Shown: positions 27,585 to 37,850 of the stretch, in pieces | Numbering within the stretch: the first letter of the stretch is position 1 | Layout of the letters: the number at the start of each line of letters is the position of its first letter | NCBI GenBank assembly: GCA_016717005.1 | Contig: JADJUF010000011.1 | Location: 50,647 to 114,646 of the forward strand | DNA from: Myxococcales bacterium | GTDB lineage: Bacteria > Myxococcota_A > Polyangia > Haliangiales > Haliangiaceae | Direction: 5' to 3' | Length of the DNA: 64,000 nucleotides | Translations under genes and position numbers: made by a program | The notes under the pieces: generated by a model | What the model was told of the DNA's origin: nothing | Database searches by the model: none | The model's input: only the letters and a program-made list of their open reading frames with translations

Positions 27585-27775
27585 CACCTGGTCGCGCTGT
27601 TCCTCGACTTCGTGCACAGAAACGTCTCACCCCGTGGCGGTCGGGCTCGCGGCGCTTTCGGGGAGGACCGAGGATTCTGCGGCGCGATTCGCGCGGGAGC
27701 ACCGGGATAGCGTGTCCCGGTCGGTTGCGACTCAAGCAGGGGGCGACTCAAGCAGGTGGCGACTCATGCAGGGGA
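27585..27775. repeat. Internally deleted RAYT element remnant
   Basis: The stretch coding ALFLDFVHRNVS on the plus strand matches the RAYT motif LFLDFVHGNIA at about 50157. It is joined directly to CTCACCCCGTGGCGGTC, which in the 50 kb copy lies 800 bases downstream (50986-51003). It looks like an internally deleted element. REP-like/GACTC units follow at 27716-27775. Confidence 0.5.
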
Positions 27776-27803
27776 CGCCGCTGCCGGCGCGGGGGGGGCG
27801 CGA

Positions 27804-28229
27804 TCAGCGCTCGATCACGCGGGCCGCCGGCAGCTCGGCCGGGCGCGCGGCGGTCCGCGCCAGGAACTCGTCGAGCCCGGGCGCGTCGATCCGCACCAGG
27901 CCATCGCCGCCGCAGAGCTCGAGCGTGCGGCCCGACACCCGGTGGGCGGTGGCGTCGGGCGCGGCCGCGAGCGCCCGGGCCCGGGCCAGCCCGGCGCTGA
28001 TCGCGTGGGCGTGCAGGCACGCGTTCAGGCCGACCATCGTCGAGGCCAGCAGCGGCAGCGCGACGAACGCGCTCACGGCCAGGATCAAGAACAGCGCCAG
28101 GCCGCCGGTCGCGAGGGTCAGCGCGCCGGTCAGCACCACCCCGCGCCGGGCCGCGCGGTGCCGGCGGCGCAGGAACGGGGCGACCGAGGGGACGGCCAGC
28201 TCGGTCGTGTCGTCGCGCGCAGCCCGCAC
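27804..28229 (-). CDS. Small membrane protein
   Basis: 141 residues. GTG start at 28229 (VRAARDDTTELAVPSVAPFL). Two hydrophobic spans (VVLTGALTLATGGLALFLIL and VSAFVALPLLASTMVGLNAC) and a soluble C-terminal part (RVSGRTLELCGGDGLVRIDA). No catalytic motif and no known family. Codon bias is good over the whole length. Confidence 0.6.
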   Translation of the reverse strand: MRAARDDTTELAVPSVAPFLRRRHRAARRGVVLTGALTLATGGLALFLILAVSAFVALPLLASTMVGLNACLHAHAISAGLARARALAAAPDATAHRVSGRTLELCGGDGLVRIDAPGLDEFLARTAARPAELPAARVIER

Positions 28230-28499
28230 TCTAGATCGTTAGCATGGTCGCGACCACGGGGCGGGCCGGACGCGCGGGCCTGCGATCACGTTGACCTGGT
28301 CTGCGGCCGCCGTCCGCACCCGTCCGGGATCCGGACAGGGCCGGACAGAGCGTCCGACATCCGGACAGCGCCGGCCGGTGGACGGACACCGGGTGGTGAC
28401 CGGGCCGCGACCGCCGCACGCCGCCAGTCGCGGCGACCGCGCGGGTTGCGCAGGGGCTCGCGCACGCGCGCTGTCGGCGGAGGGTGGGCGAGCCCGCGG
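28230..28499. other. Gap with TCCGGACA repeats
   Basis: No gene. Contains ATCCGGACAGGGCCGGACAG and ACATCCGGACAGCGCCGG (28330-28375), a short internal repeat. Confidence 0.4.
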
Positions 28500-29462
28500 T
28501 CAGTACGTCGTGACGGTCTTCATCGTGAGCGTGCCGGAGACCTTGGCGCCCATGACGCCCTCGACCGGCCCGGTGCCGCCGATCTCGAGCAGGTGGCCGG
28601 TGGCCGTGTCGGCGCGGGCGGCCCCGGTCACCGTCATCGACATCGACCCATTCGGGTTCTTGATGGCCATCTTCATCGTCATGTCGAACCGCGCCACGCC
28701 AGCTTCGACCGCGACCAGCGTCAGCTCCATCTGCTCGAGCGACTTCTTCTCGTCGGACTTGGGGTTCTGGCGGGCGTTGACCTTGGCCAGCTCGTCGGGC
28801 GTGAACGCCACCTTCTCGCCGACCTTCCAGACCTTGCTGGCGATGATCTCGTCCATCGGATCCGGCGTCCCGAGCTCCTCTTCCTTGTCGACGACCTTGG
28901 CGAGCTCCTCGGCGGGCGGCGCCGATCCGTCCTCCAGCGTGGCCTTCACGTCGTCGCCCTCGCGCCAGACCACGTAGGTCTTGCCCGCGATCGGCGACGG
29001 CTTGTCCTTCGACCGGCCGCCCATCGTCTGGGTCTCGGTCTCGGCGGTGTAGGTGATCTTGATCTTGGTCTTGGTCCCGCCGTCGACGGCGAGCACCTCG
29101 AACGTCTCCTCGCTGTGCTTCGCCATCTGCATCTCGACCGTCTTGCCGGGGCCGGCCTCGATCGTGAGCGTCATCTTCATGTCCTCGGCCTTGGTCTCCT
29201 TGTCGCCGACCTTCTGCACGCCGAGCGGGAGCCTCAGCCCGTCCGCGGGCGCCTCGGTCGGCGCGGCGGACCCCGACGCGACCGCGCTGCCCGCGCCCGC
29301 CGCGACGGCCGAGCCCGCGCCCGGCGCGACCGCGGAGCCCGCGCCCGACGCGGTCGCCGTGCCCGCGGCCGGCGCCGATCCCGCGCCGGCCGCGTCCTCC
29401 TTCTTCTTGCAGCCGGTGGCGGCGAGGATGAGCGTGAGGGCGAACGCGTGGGCGAGCTTCAT
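28500..29462 (-). CDS. Lipoprotein with GSAVA repeat linker
   Basis: 320 residues. Lipoprotein signal MKLAHAFALTLILAATGC followed by KKK and a linker of four GAGSAVA-type repeats (about residues 25-70). The soluble part (about 75-320) is beta-rich, e.g. MKMTLTIEAGPGKTVEMQMA, KTKIKITYTAETETQTMGGR, GHLLEIGGTGPVEGVMGAKV, and looks like a family of myxobacterial surface lipoproteins of unknown role. Its start is immediately downstream of the end of the P-type ATPase frame. Confidence 0.75.
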   Translation of the reverse strand: MKLAHAFALTLILAATGCKKKEDAAGAGSAPAAGTATASGAGSAVAPGAGSAVAAGAGSAVASGSAAPTEAPADGLRLPLGVQKVGDKETKAEDMKMTLTIEAGPGKTVEMQMAKHSEETFEVLAVDGGTKTKIKITYTAETETQTMGGRSKDKPSPIAGKTYVVWREGDDVKATLEDGSAPPAEELAKVVDKEEELGTPDPMDEIIASKVWKVGEKVAFTPDELAKVNARQNPKSDEKKSLEQMELTLVAVEAGVARFDMTMKMAIKNPNGSMSMTVTGAARADTATGHLLEIGGTGPVEGVMGAKVSGTLTMKTVTTY

Positions 29463-32284
29463 GGCGCGGTTGTACCAGACCGGCTCCGGCTGCGGCCGCT
29501 TCCCAGCCAGGGCTTCGCACCGGCGCGGCTGGATCGGGTGTGTCGGACGGTCGCGACGCACGCTCCGGGGGCGACTCGATCTCGGGTTGCGACTCGATCT
29601 CGGCGGCACCTGGCTCGCTCGCGGTCGCGGGGAGACGGCCGTCGCGCCTTCACCGCGCAGGGCCGCTGGGGCACCACCTCTTGGTTGGACTCTGAGTGGT
29701 TGCGACTCCAGGTCGGCGCGGCGCACCGAGCGTGCCGGGTCACGCCCGCGGGGGTGAGCCCGCGCCCGCGGCGTTTGAGCAGCTCGGCGGCGCCGACGTA
29801 CGCGACCGTGACGCCGAGCAGCGACGCCAGCAGGAGCGGCGGCGGCGCGACGAAGCCCAGAATGGTGGCGCCCGGCACGAACGGGATGGCGCAGGTGATC
29901 GGGATCAGCGCCAGCGTCGACCACAGCAGCACCCGCCCCGGCCGGCTCCGGTAGAGCGGACGGTGGGTCCGCACCACCAGCGCGATCACCAGCTCGGTCA
30001 GGAGCGACTCGATGAACCAGCCGGTGCGGAACAGCGCCGGGCCGGCGGCGAAGCCGTACCACAAGAGGCCGAACGTGAACGCGTCGAACAGCGAGCTCAG
30101 CGCGCCGAACCGGATCATGAAGCTGAGGATGAAGCCCATGTGCCAGCGGCGCGGCTGCGCCACCAGCTCGGGATCCACCGCGTCGTCGGCCAGGCCGATC
30201 GCCGGGATGTCCGACAGCAGGTTGTTGAGCAGGATCTGTCCGGCCAGCATCGGCAAGAACGGCAACAGCAGCGATGCCGCCGCCATGCTGATCATGTTGC
30301 CGAGGTTGGCGCTCATGGTGGTCAGCACGTACTTGAGCGTGTTGGCGAACGTGCGGCGCCCGGCCTCGACCCCGCGGCGGATCACGTCGAGGTCGGGCTC
30401 GAGCAGCACGAAGTCGGCGGCCGCTCGCGCCACGTCGACCGCCCCCTCCACCGACAGGCTGGTGTCGGCGGCGTGCATCGCCGGCGCGTCGTTGATGCCG
30501 TCGCCGAGGAACCCGACCACGTGGCCGGCGCGGCGCAGCGCGGCGATCACTCGCAGCTTCTGGTTGGGGTCGACCTCGGCGAACAGGTCGGCCTGATCGA
30601 CCGCGCGGGTCAGCCCGTCCTGGTCGAGCGCGGCCACGTCGTGGCCGGTGAGCAGGCGGGCGGCGTCGAGCCCGACCGCGCCGGCGACGTGGTGGGTCAC
30701 CAGCGCGCTGTCGCCGCTGATGATCTTCACCTTCACGCCGAGGCCGACCAGGGCCGCGATCGCCGCGGCGGCGCCGGCCTTGGGACGATCGGTGAAGGTC
30801 AGGAAGCCCGCGAAGGTCAGCTCGGCCTCGGTGGCTCGGTCGATCGGCGTGCCCGCCGGGAGGTCACGGGTGGCGACGCCGATGACCCGGGTGCCGGCGG
30901 CGGCCCAGGCCTGGTAGCGGCCGCGCAGCGCGACCCGGGCGGCATCGTCGAGCGGCGCGCCGTCGGCGCCGCGCGCGCAGCACGCCAGCACCGACTCGAA
31001 CGCCCCCTTGCAGATCAAGCGCACGCCGGCGGCGGTCGCGACCACCACGCTCAGGCGCTTGCGGGCGAAGTCGTAGGGGAGCTCGGTGACCTTGGCCGGC
31101 TGCGCCGCCGCGCCGCCGCGCGCGATGATGGCCGCGTCGAGCGGGTTGGTGAAGCCGGCCTGCAAGGACGCGTTGGTGAAGGCCAGCGCCTGGACCTCCG
31201 GCGACGGCGCGCCGCCCGGCTCGAACGCCCCAGCCAGGGCCACGTCGCCCTCGGTCAGCGTGCCGGTCTTGTCGGTGCACAGCACGTCCATGCTGCCGAG
31301 GTTCTCGATCGCCTCGAGCCGCCGGACCAGCACGCCGTGCTTGGCCATCAGCTGCGCGCCGCGCGCCAGGTTGATGCTGACGATCGCTGGCAACAGCTCG
31401 GGGCTCAGGCCCACCGCCAACGCGATCGCGAACAGGAGCGTCGCGATCGGCGGCCGGCCCAGGATGACGTTGATCGCGAACACCGCCAGCGCGACGACCA
31501 GCATCGTCGTGGTGAGCAGGTAGCCGAAGTGCCGCAGCGAGCGCTGGAACTCGGTCTCGGGCCGGGCCTCGGTCAGGCGGTGGGCGATGGCGCCGAGCTC
31601 GGACGCGCTGCCGGTGGCCACCACCAGCCCGGTCGCCGAGCCGCTGCGCACGTCGCAGCCGCGGTAGACCGCGCTGGCGCGGTCGGCCAGGCGGGCGTCG
31701 GTCGCCACCGCTGTCGGGCGCTTCTCGGCGGGGAAGCTCTCGCCGGTGAGCGCGGCCTCGTTGACGAAGCAGTCGCTGGCGCTGATGACGCGCAGGTCCG
31801 CGGGCACGATGCTGCCGGCGGACAGCGCGACCAGATCCCCGGGCACCAGCGCCTGGGTCGGCACCGGGGTCGGCCTTCCGTCGCGGATCGCGGTGGTGTG
31901 CAGCTGGACCCGGGCGCTCAGCACCTCGGCCGAGCGCTCCGCGGCGTACTCGCGGGCATAGCCGAACGCGGTGGAGGCGGCGAAGATCACCGTGACGATC
32001 GCCGCGTCGACCCACGCCGCGGTGGCCAGCGATGCGGCGGCGGCGAACACCAGCAGCAACAGCAGCGGGTTGTGGACCTGTCGCCACAGCACCGCCCGCT
32101 GCGTGACTGCGGCCTTCGCCTGCAGCGTGTTGGCCCCCCACCGCCGCAGCCGCAGCTCGGCCTCGGCGGTGGTCAGGCCGGCGCCGTCGGTGTCGAGCTG
32201 GCGCGCCACCTCGGCGACCTCGAGCGCCCACCACGGCACGGTGAGCGGCGGCGCCCGGCGTGGCGGAGGCGCGCGCAGCGACAT
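29459..32284 (-). CDS. P-type Mg2+-translocating ATPase (MgtA/MgtB-like)
   Basis: 941 residues as read. All P-type motifs are present: TGES in NEAALTGESFPAEKR, the phosphorylation site CTDKTGTLTEGD with Asp at about 338, KGAFESVL in the nucleotide domain, GDGINDAPAMHAAD in the hinge, and the membrane signature GLSPELLPAIVSINLARGAQ with the two Glu-like positions of P3B pumps. N-terminal cation ATPase domain (LTTAEAELRLRRWGANTL) and C-terminal spans (GQILLNNLLSDIPAIGLADD) match the Mg2+-importing subgroup. The last 100 or so residues after LLKRRGRGLTPAGVTR run through repeats up to the next gene, so the natural stop may be earlier. Confidence 0.92.
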   Translation of the reverse strand: MSLRAPPPRRAPPLTVPWWALEVAEVARQLDTDGAGLTTAEAELRLRRWGANTLQAKAAVTQRAVLWRQVHNPLLLLLVFAAAASLATAAWVDAAIVTVIFAASTAFGYAREYAAERSAEVLSARVQLHTTAIRDGRPTPVPTQALVPGDLVALSAGSIVPADLRVISASDCFVNEAALTGESFPAEKRPTAVATDARLADRASAVYRGCDVRSGSATGLVVATGSASELGAIAHRLTEARPETEFQRSLRHFGYLLTTTMLVVALAVFAINVILGRPPIATLLFAIALAVGLSPELLPAIVSINLARGAQLMAKHGVLVRRLEAIENLGSMDVLCTDKTGTLTEGDVALAGAFEPGGAPSPEVQALAFTNASLQAGFTNPLDAAIIARGGAAAQPAKVTELPYDFARKRLSVVVATAAGVRLICKGAFESVLACCARGADGAPLDDAARVALRGRYQAWAAAGTRVIGVATRDLPAGTPIDRATEAELTFAGFLTFTDRPKAGAAAAIAALVGLGVKVKIISGDSALVTHHVAGAVGLDAARLLTGHDVAALDQDGLTRAVDQADLFAEVDPNQKLRVIAALRRAGHVVGFLGDGINDAPAMHAADTSLSVEGAVDVARAAADFVLLEPDLDVIRRGVEAGRRTFANTLKYVLTTMSANLGNMISMAAASLLLPFLPMLAGQILLNNLLSDIPAIGLADDAVDPELVAQPRRWHMGFILSFMIRFGALSSLFDAFTFGLLWYGFAAGPALFRTGWFIESLLTELVIALVVRTHRPLYRSRPGRVLLWSTLALIPITCAIPFVPGATILGFVAPPPLLLASLLGVTVAYVGAAELLKRRGRGLTPAGVTRHARCAAPTWSRNHSESNQEVVPQRPCAVKARRPSPRDRERARCRRDRVATRDRVAPGACVATVRHTRSSRAGAKPWLGSGRSRSRSGTTAP
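29560..29710. repeat. GCGACTCGATCTCGG direct repeat region
   Basis: GGGGGCGACTCGATCTCGG and GTTGCGACTCGATCTCGG at 29567-29604, and TGAGTGGTTGCGACTCC at about 29692. They fall in the C-terminal extension of the ATPase frame and belong to the GGTTGCGACTC family. Confidence 0.6.
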
Positions 32285-32709
32285 GGCCGGCGAGGCGCGG
32301 TGCACGTCCGCGAGCGAAGCATCGATCGTGCCGGCGCCGAGATAGCGTCGGCCGCGGCGCCTGCGCAGGAGGTGCGCGTTCCCCTGTGCGCGGGCGCTCG
32401 CCCGCGCGGTTTGCGCGTGGCGTGAGCGTTGCAACCGGGTTGAGCATCCGCAGGCGCTGGCGAACCTGGCTGGTGCTCGGGCTGGTGCTGGCCGCGATCG
32501 CGGGGGATCTCGTCTACGCGCGGCCCACCGCCGCCGGCGCGCCACCGCCGCCGCGCGCACCGACGTCGCGCGCCTGTACCCGCCCGGCAGCCTCGCTCGC
32601 CCCGGCTGGTACATCCCCGCGCCCGCGCGCTTCCATCCACCCTGGCTGACCGGCGGCGACGACGCCGACGAGCCTGGTCGACGCTCCCCGAGGCGGCGCC
32701 GCCGGCGCC
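32285..32709. other. Gap holding a transposase tail remnant
   Basis: On the plus strand at about 32565-32649 the reading LYPPGSLARPGWYIPAPARF precedes a stop. It matches the C-terminus of the RAYT gene at 50.9 kb (LYPPGSLARPGWYIPTPANF). The rest of the gene is gone. A hydrophobic stretch in front (WLVLGLVLAAIAGDLVYARP) could be an unrelated lost gene. Confidence 0.5.
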
Positions 32710-34125
32710 TCACGGGTTCGGCAGCATCGTCTCGACGTTGGCGAAGCCGTTGATGATGCCGCGGGGGCGGCCCGCGCCGACCTCGCCGGCGCCCGTGCGA
32801 TTGCGCCCGTCGAGCACGATCGTCGGCACCTTGCCCTCGAGCTTGCACCAGTCGGGGTACTTGAACGCGTCGTAGTTGGGGTTGTTCCAGCGGGCCATGA
32901 CCTCGGCGTAGAAGCGCTCGGGCTCGAACACGATCAGCGGCACGGTGCGCGCCTTCACCGGCCTGTGCGTCTGCCAGGTCTTGCTGAACTCGCCCTCGTC
33001 GTCCTTGGCCTGCTTGTCCCAGAGCGGCCCGTACATCCCGCCCGACCAGTTCTTCCACAGGTCGTCGCTCCACGAGATGCCGGTGCTGTAGCAGGCGTCA
33101 CCGCCGTGCGTGGCGCACGACACCGCGCCCGGCACGTAGCGCCCGGGGTTCTGCAGGTTGAACCAGCCGTTGTGCGCGGGGAGGCTGTACGGCAGGCGCG
33201 CGGTGCCGATCTGCACGCGCTCGGTGACGCGCGTCGCGGTGTTCTTGTAGTTGAGGCCAGTCGCGTAGAACGCGCCCGCGAACCCGACCGACGCGCAGCC
33301 GCCGCCGTCGTACTTCGCGTGGGTGTCCATCACCCACGGCGCGCGGTGCACCGCGTAGCGCGTCGCGCCGCCGGTGCGCACGTAGTCGTCACGCCACGAG
33401 ATGATCGCGCGGCACTGCGCCTCGGTGATGCGGATGGTCGCGCGCACGAAGCGGTGGCGCACCGCCGGCGCGAGATCGCGCACCGCGGTCTTCACGTCGC
33501 CCATGCCCTTCAGGTACCAGATCTTGCCGGGCAGCTTGTCGACGTCGGGATCCGTCGTGTACGTGCCGCCGACGAGCTCCTCCTGCAGCTTGACCGCCGA
33601 CTCCCAGTCGGCCTTGGCCTCGGCGTCGGTGTAGAGCTTGCCGTCGTCGTTGGTGTGGAACAGGTAGCTCGGGCCCTGCTTGTACACCGACCAGAACTGG
33701 CCGGCCTCCTTGCCGTTGGCGCCGGTCTGGCTGATGTAGATGGGCTCGTCGGTGCCGCACCGCACCTTGAGCAGCACGTGGCCGATCGAGTGCGAGCGAT
33801 CGAGGCCCGCCGACGCGGCCGCGGTGCCGAGCGTGGTGACGAACAGCGTGAACGGGCTCTGCCAGTTGATCGGGTAGGGCGCCGGCATCGTGCCGATGCT
33901 CACGTAGGAGCCGGCCTCCTTCTCGGGATCGGTGCACTTCGGCGGTGGGCACACCGGCGGCTGCGTCGTCGGCGGCTGCGTCGTCGGCGGCTGCGTCGTC
34001 GGCGGCTGGGTCGTCGGCGGCATGCCCGAGCCGCCCATCATCGACCGGGAGGTGGTGCCGCCGTCTGCGGGCGTACAGCTCGCGAGGGCGAGCGAGAGAC
34101 TGGCGATGACGAGCGTGAGGCGCAT
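32710..34125 (-). CDS. Lipoprotein with PPTTQ linker
   Basis: 471 residues: signal MRLTLVIASLSLALASC, then four PPTTQ repeats, then a large domain (about 70-470) rich in Trp and Tyr (PYPINWQSPFTLFVTTLGTA, HNGWFNLQNPGRYVPGAVSC, ISWSDDLWKNWSGGMYGPLW). I do not recognise the fold. The distribution of Cys (CGTD, CASVGFAG, CATHGGDACYS) suggests extracellular disulfides. It may be a myxobacterial surface protein of the type that precedes lectin-like domains. ATG at 34125. Confidence 0.7.
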   Translation of the reverse strand: MRLTLVIASLSLALASCTPADGGTTSRSMMGGSGMPPTTQPPTTQPPTTQPPTTQPPVCPPPKCTDPEKEAGSYVSIGTMPAPYPINWQSPFTLFVTTLGTAAASAGLDRSHSIGHVLLKVRCGTDEPIYISQTGANGKEAGQFWSVYKQGPSYLFHTNDDGKLYTDAEAKADWESAVKLQEELVGGTYTTDPDVDKLPGKIWYLKGMGDVKTAVRDLAPAVRHRFVRATIRITEAQCRAIISWRDDYVRTGGATRYAVHRAPWVMDTHAKYDGGGCASVGFAGAFYATGLNYKNTATRVTERVQIGTARLPYSLPAHNGWFNLQNPGRYVPGAVSCATHGGDACYSTGISWSDDLWKNWSGGMYGPLWDKQAKDDEGEFSKTWQTHRPVKARTVPLIVFEPERFYAEVMARWNNPNYDAFKYPDWCKLEGKVPTIVLDGRNRTGAGEVGAGRPRGIINGFANVETMLPNP

Positions 34126-34178
34126 GGCGGTTCCTCCAGCGGAAGTCGGACGGGGCGAGGGCGCGCGGTGGTCGGGGC

Positions 34179-35549
34179 TCATGACGCCCCCAGCTCGAGC
34201 AGCGCGCGGATGAGCGCCTGCTCCTCGGGAGTGCAGTCGCAGAAGCACGTCAGGCCGTCGGGCGCGGTCACGGGCGTGCACGCCTCGTACGCGCTCGGGT
34301 CGCAGACCAGCTCGCACATCGTCGGCGGTCGCGTGACGCACACGCTGGCGGCGCAGGTCTGGCCGGGCGCGCAGCCGCCGTCGTCGAGGCAGCCGGGCGC
34401 GTCGATCACGCACAGGCCCGCGGCGCAGGTCTGGCCGGGCGCGCAGCCGCCGTCGTCGAGGCAGCCGGGCGCGTCGATCACGCACAGGCCCGCGGCGCAG
34501 GTCTGGCCGGGCGCGCAGCCGCCGTCGTCGAGGCAGCCGGGCGCGTCGATCACGCACAGGCCCGCGGCGCAGGTCTGGCCGGGCGCGCAGCCGCCGTCGT
34601 CGAGGCAGCCGGCCGGCGGCTCGACGCAGACCCCCTGGTCGCAGACCTCGCCGGGCCCGCACGGGGCGCACGGCTCGTCGACCACGCAGGTGCCCTCCTC
34701 GCAGCGCGCGCCGTCGCAGTCGAGGTCGGTCGCGCACGGCGGCGCCGGCTGCGCGCACGTGTCGACCGCGCACTCCTCGCCCAGCGGGCAGTCGCTGTCG
34801 TCGATGCAGCCGTCAATGACGACGCAGATCCCGGCCGCCTCGTCGCAGCGGCCGACCGCGCAGTCGTCGTCGCCGGCGCAGGGTAGCTCGGTCGTGCACG
34901 CGTGGTCCACGCACTGCGCGCCGACCGCGCACTCGGCGTCGGCCTCGCACCCGTCGGGATCGGTGCACGCGCCGATCTGGGCGGGGCACCCGGCGTCGTC
35001 GCAGGTCGTCGGATCGACGCTCGACAGCTCCGCGCAGTGGCCGCTCGGACAATCGGCGTCGTGCTCGCACAGGATCGTATCGTCGACGCAGGTGCCCTCG
35101 TCGCACACCGTGCCCTCGGGGCAGTCCGCGCCGTCGACGCAGACGTCGGGCGCGCACAGCGGCTCGTCGCCGTCGCCCGCGACGCAGTGGAACCCGGTCG
35201 GGCACTCGTCGCACGGCGGCTGGACGCACGCGCCGGCCTCGTCGCAGATCAGCGGCGCGGCGCAGTCGTCGTCGCCGTCGCAGTCGGGCACGTCGATGCA
35301 CACGCCGCCGACGCACGCCGAGCCCGCGAGGCAGTCGCCGTCGTCGGCGCACGTGGGCGCCACGCACACCGGCGCGCCGGTCTCGTCGTACCGCAGCTCG
35401 TAACCGTCCGGGCAGCCGCACGCGTCAGCGCCCTCGCCGGAGCCGGAGCCCGCGCCGGAGCCTTCGAGGTTCGCGCTCGTCGTGTCGAGGGAGGAGCTTT
35501 GACATGCGGCGCTCGCGACCAGCGCCGCACACAGGAGTGATCTCACCAT
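34179..35549 (-). CDS. Cys-rich lipoprotein with 72-bp repeats
   Basis: 456 residues. Signal MVRSLLCAALVASAAC, a GSGSGE linker, then about 400 residues of short Cys modules of the dickkopf/EGF-like type (CxxDxDCxxGxxCxxGxC), e.g. CADDGDCLAGSACVGGVC and CIDDSDCPLGEECAVDTC. Near the C-terminus four near-identical modules (GCLDDGGCAPGQTCAAGLC + VIDAP, 24 residues, 72 bp each) lie at about 34327-34615. They differ by very few bases, so this part is recently amplified. The end (CTPEEQALIRALLELGAS) is not Cys-rich. Likely a surface-anchored extracellular protein. Directly upstream of the PPTTQ lipoprotein, same strand. Confidence 0.8.
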   Translation of the reverse strand: MVRSLLCAALVASAACQSSSLDTTSANLEGSGAGSGSGEGADACGCPDGYELRYDETGAPVCVAPTCADDGDCLAGSACVGGVCIDVPDCDGDDDCAAPLICDEAGACVQPPCDECPTGFHCVAGDGDEPLCAPDVCVDGADCPEGTVCDEGTCVDDTILCEHDADCPSGHCAELSSVDPTTCDDAGCPAQIGACTDPDGCEADAECAVGAQCVDHACTTELPCAGDDDCAVGRCDEAAGICVVIDGCIDDSDCPLGEECAVDTCAQPAPPCATDLDCDGARCEEGTCVVDEPCAPCGPGEVCDQGVCVEPPAGCLDDGGCAPGQTCAAGLCVIDAPGCLDDGGCAPGQTCAAGLCVIDAPGCLDDGGCAPGQTCAAGLCVIDAPGCLDDGGCAPGQTCAASVCVTRPPTMCELVCDPSAYEACTPVTAPDGLTCFCDCTPEEQALIRALLELGAS

Positions 35550-36184
35550 CGTGACCTCCGGTTGGTGGGCGCGCCGCGGATCGCGTCGCGCACGCCGAGC
35601 ACCTCAGCAAGCGCCGGTCCAAGACGCAGGTCGGCGGCTTTCGCGTGGTTGTGTCGAAGACGCTGCAGGCCGCGCCCCGCGGTGCGGTGCGGACCCCGCA
35701 GGCCGGAACACGCGGCGGTTCGGCGGCCCGGGCCGGCGATCGCGCACATCCGAGGGATACGCGCGCTCATCGTCGTGAGGCTGATCGCCGGCGCTGCCGC
35801 CGCCCTGGCGCATAAGGCGCATCGGCGCGGTCTTGGTCGCTGGCGGGTTCGGCGGCGAGTTCCGGGTGGTGCCGAGGGAGCGCCTCGGGCGGGCGGGAAC
35901 GTGAGGGTGGGTACCGACGTCGGGCGGCAGCCGAGGGTCGGGGCGCGCCGGGGCCATCCACGGGCTGGCGCACGTCGGGGGAGGACGGCGCGGACCGGGC
36001 TACGCCGGGGCGTAGACGTCGAGGTCGGGGGCGGGGCGCAGCCGCCGGACCAGAAGGGAACTGCTGAACGCCATCTTCCGATCGCCTGCGACCCGGAGCC
36101 AGCGTTCATCGACCACGTCCAGCGCTGCGCCGGCGCCTGAGCCGGCTGGCAGCGCGCCGTCGCATCGCGTACCATCGCGCGCGC
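35550..36184. other. 635-bp region with no clear gene
   Basis: Both strands have long open frames but they are Arg/Pro/Ala-rich with no start context. It may contain a decayed gene on the minus strand near 35600-35700 (HNHAKAADLRLGPALAEVLG). I cannot assign it. Confidence 0.4.
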
Positions 36185-37357
<1,173 letters not shown>

Positions 37358-37401
37358 CGTCTCGCGGACGCCGCCGCGCAACGGCGCTCGCGACCGAGGT
37401 C

Positions 37402-37650
37402 ATGAGGGCATACGTCGGGCGCGGGGGTAGCCCGACGCTGCACTTCGAACTCGAGCGCGACGCGCGCTGGTACGACGTGCACGACGTCGAGCGCGACCTC
37501 GTCGAGTACATCGACGGCTTCTACAACACGAGGAGACGCCATTCGCACAAGCGCTACGTCAGTCCTGTTGACTTCAGAGCGCCGCCTCCGTCAACTGGAA
37601 ATTGCGGCGTAGTCGCGGTGTCCACGAAAGCGGATCAAGCTCAACCTGCG
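37402..37650 (+). pseudogene. IS3-family transposase C-terminal fragment with IS end
   Basis: VERDLVEYIDGFYNTRRRHS followed by HKRYVSPVDFRAPPP is the conserved C-terminal end of the rve domain of IS3-family OrfB (EYIEGFYNRRRRHSALGY...SPVEFE). It is followed by GTGTCCACGAAAGCGGATCA at about 37620, which matches a typical IS3 terminal sequence. The 5' part is missing, so the element is a right-end remnant. Confidence 0.75.
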
Positions 37651-37850
37651 AGCTGTCGGCCGTGCGATGTCTCGGACGGTTGGGACTCACTCTCTGGGGA
37701 CTCACGCTCTGGGCCTCACGCTCTGGGCCGATCGACTGGCTGATCGCGCGGTGGCGGCGGTGGCGGGCGCGCCCTGAGACTCGTGACCGGACGCACCCGG
37801 GGGCGCGGATGGTGATCGCGCGGCGAGACGCGCGGGTACGATGCAGACAT

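Noticed and set aside
29696..32425. Plus-strand open frame of about 900 codons over the P-type ATPase
   Set aside because: Shadow of the ATPase gene, low-complexity Arg/Gly/Gln-rich translation, no domain.
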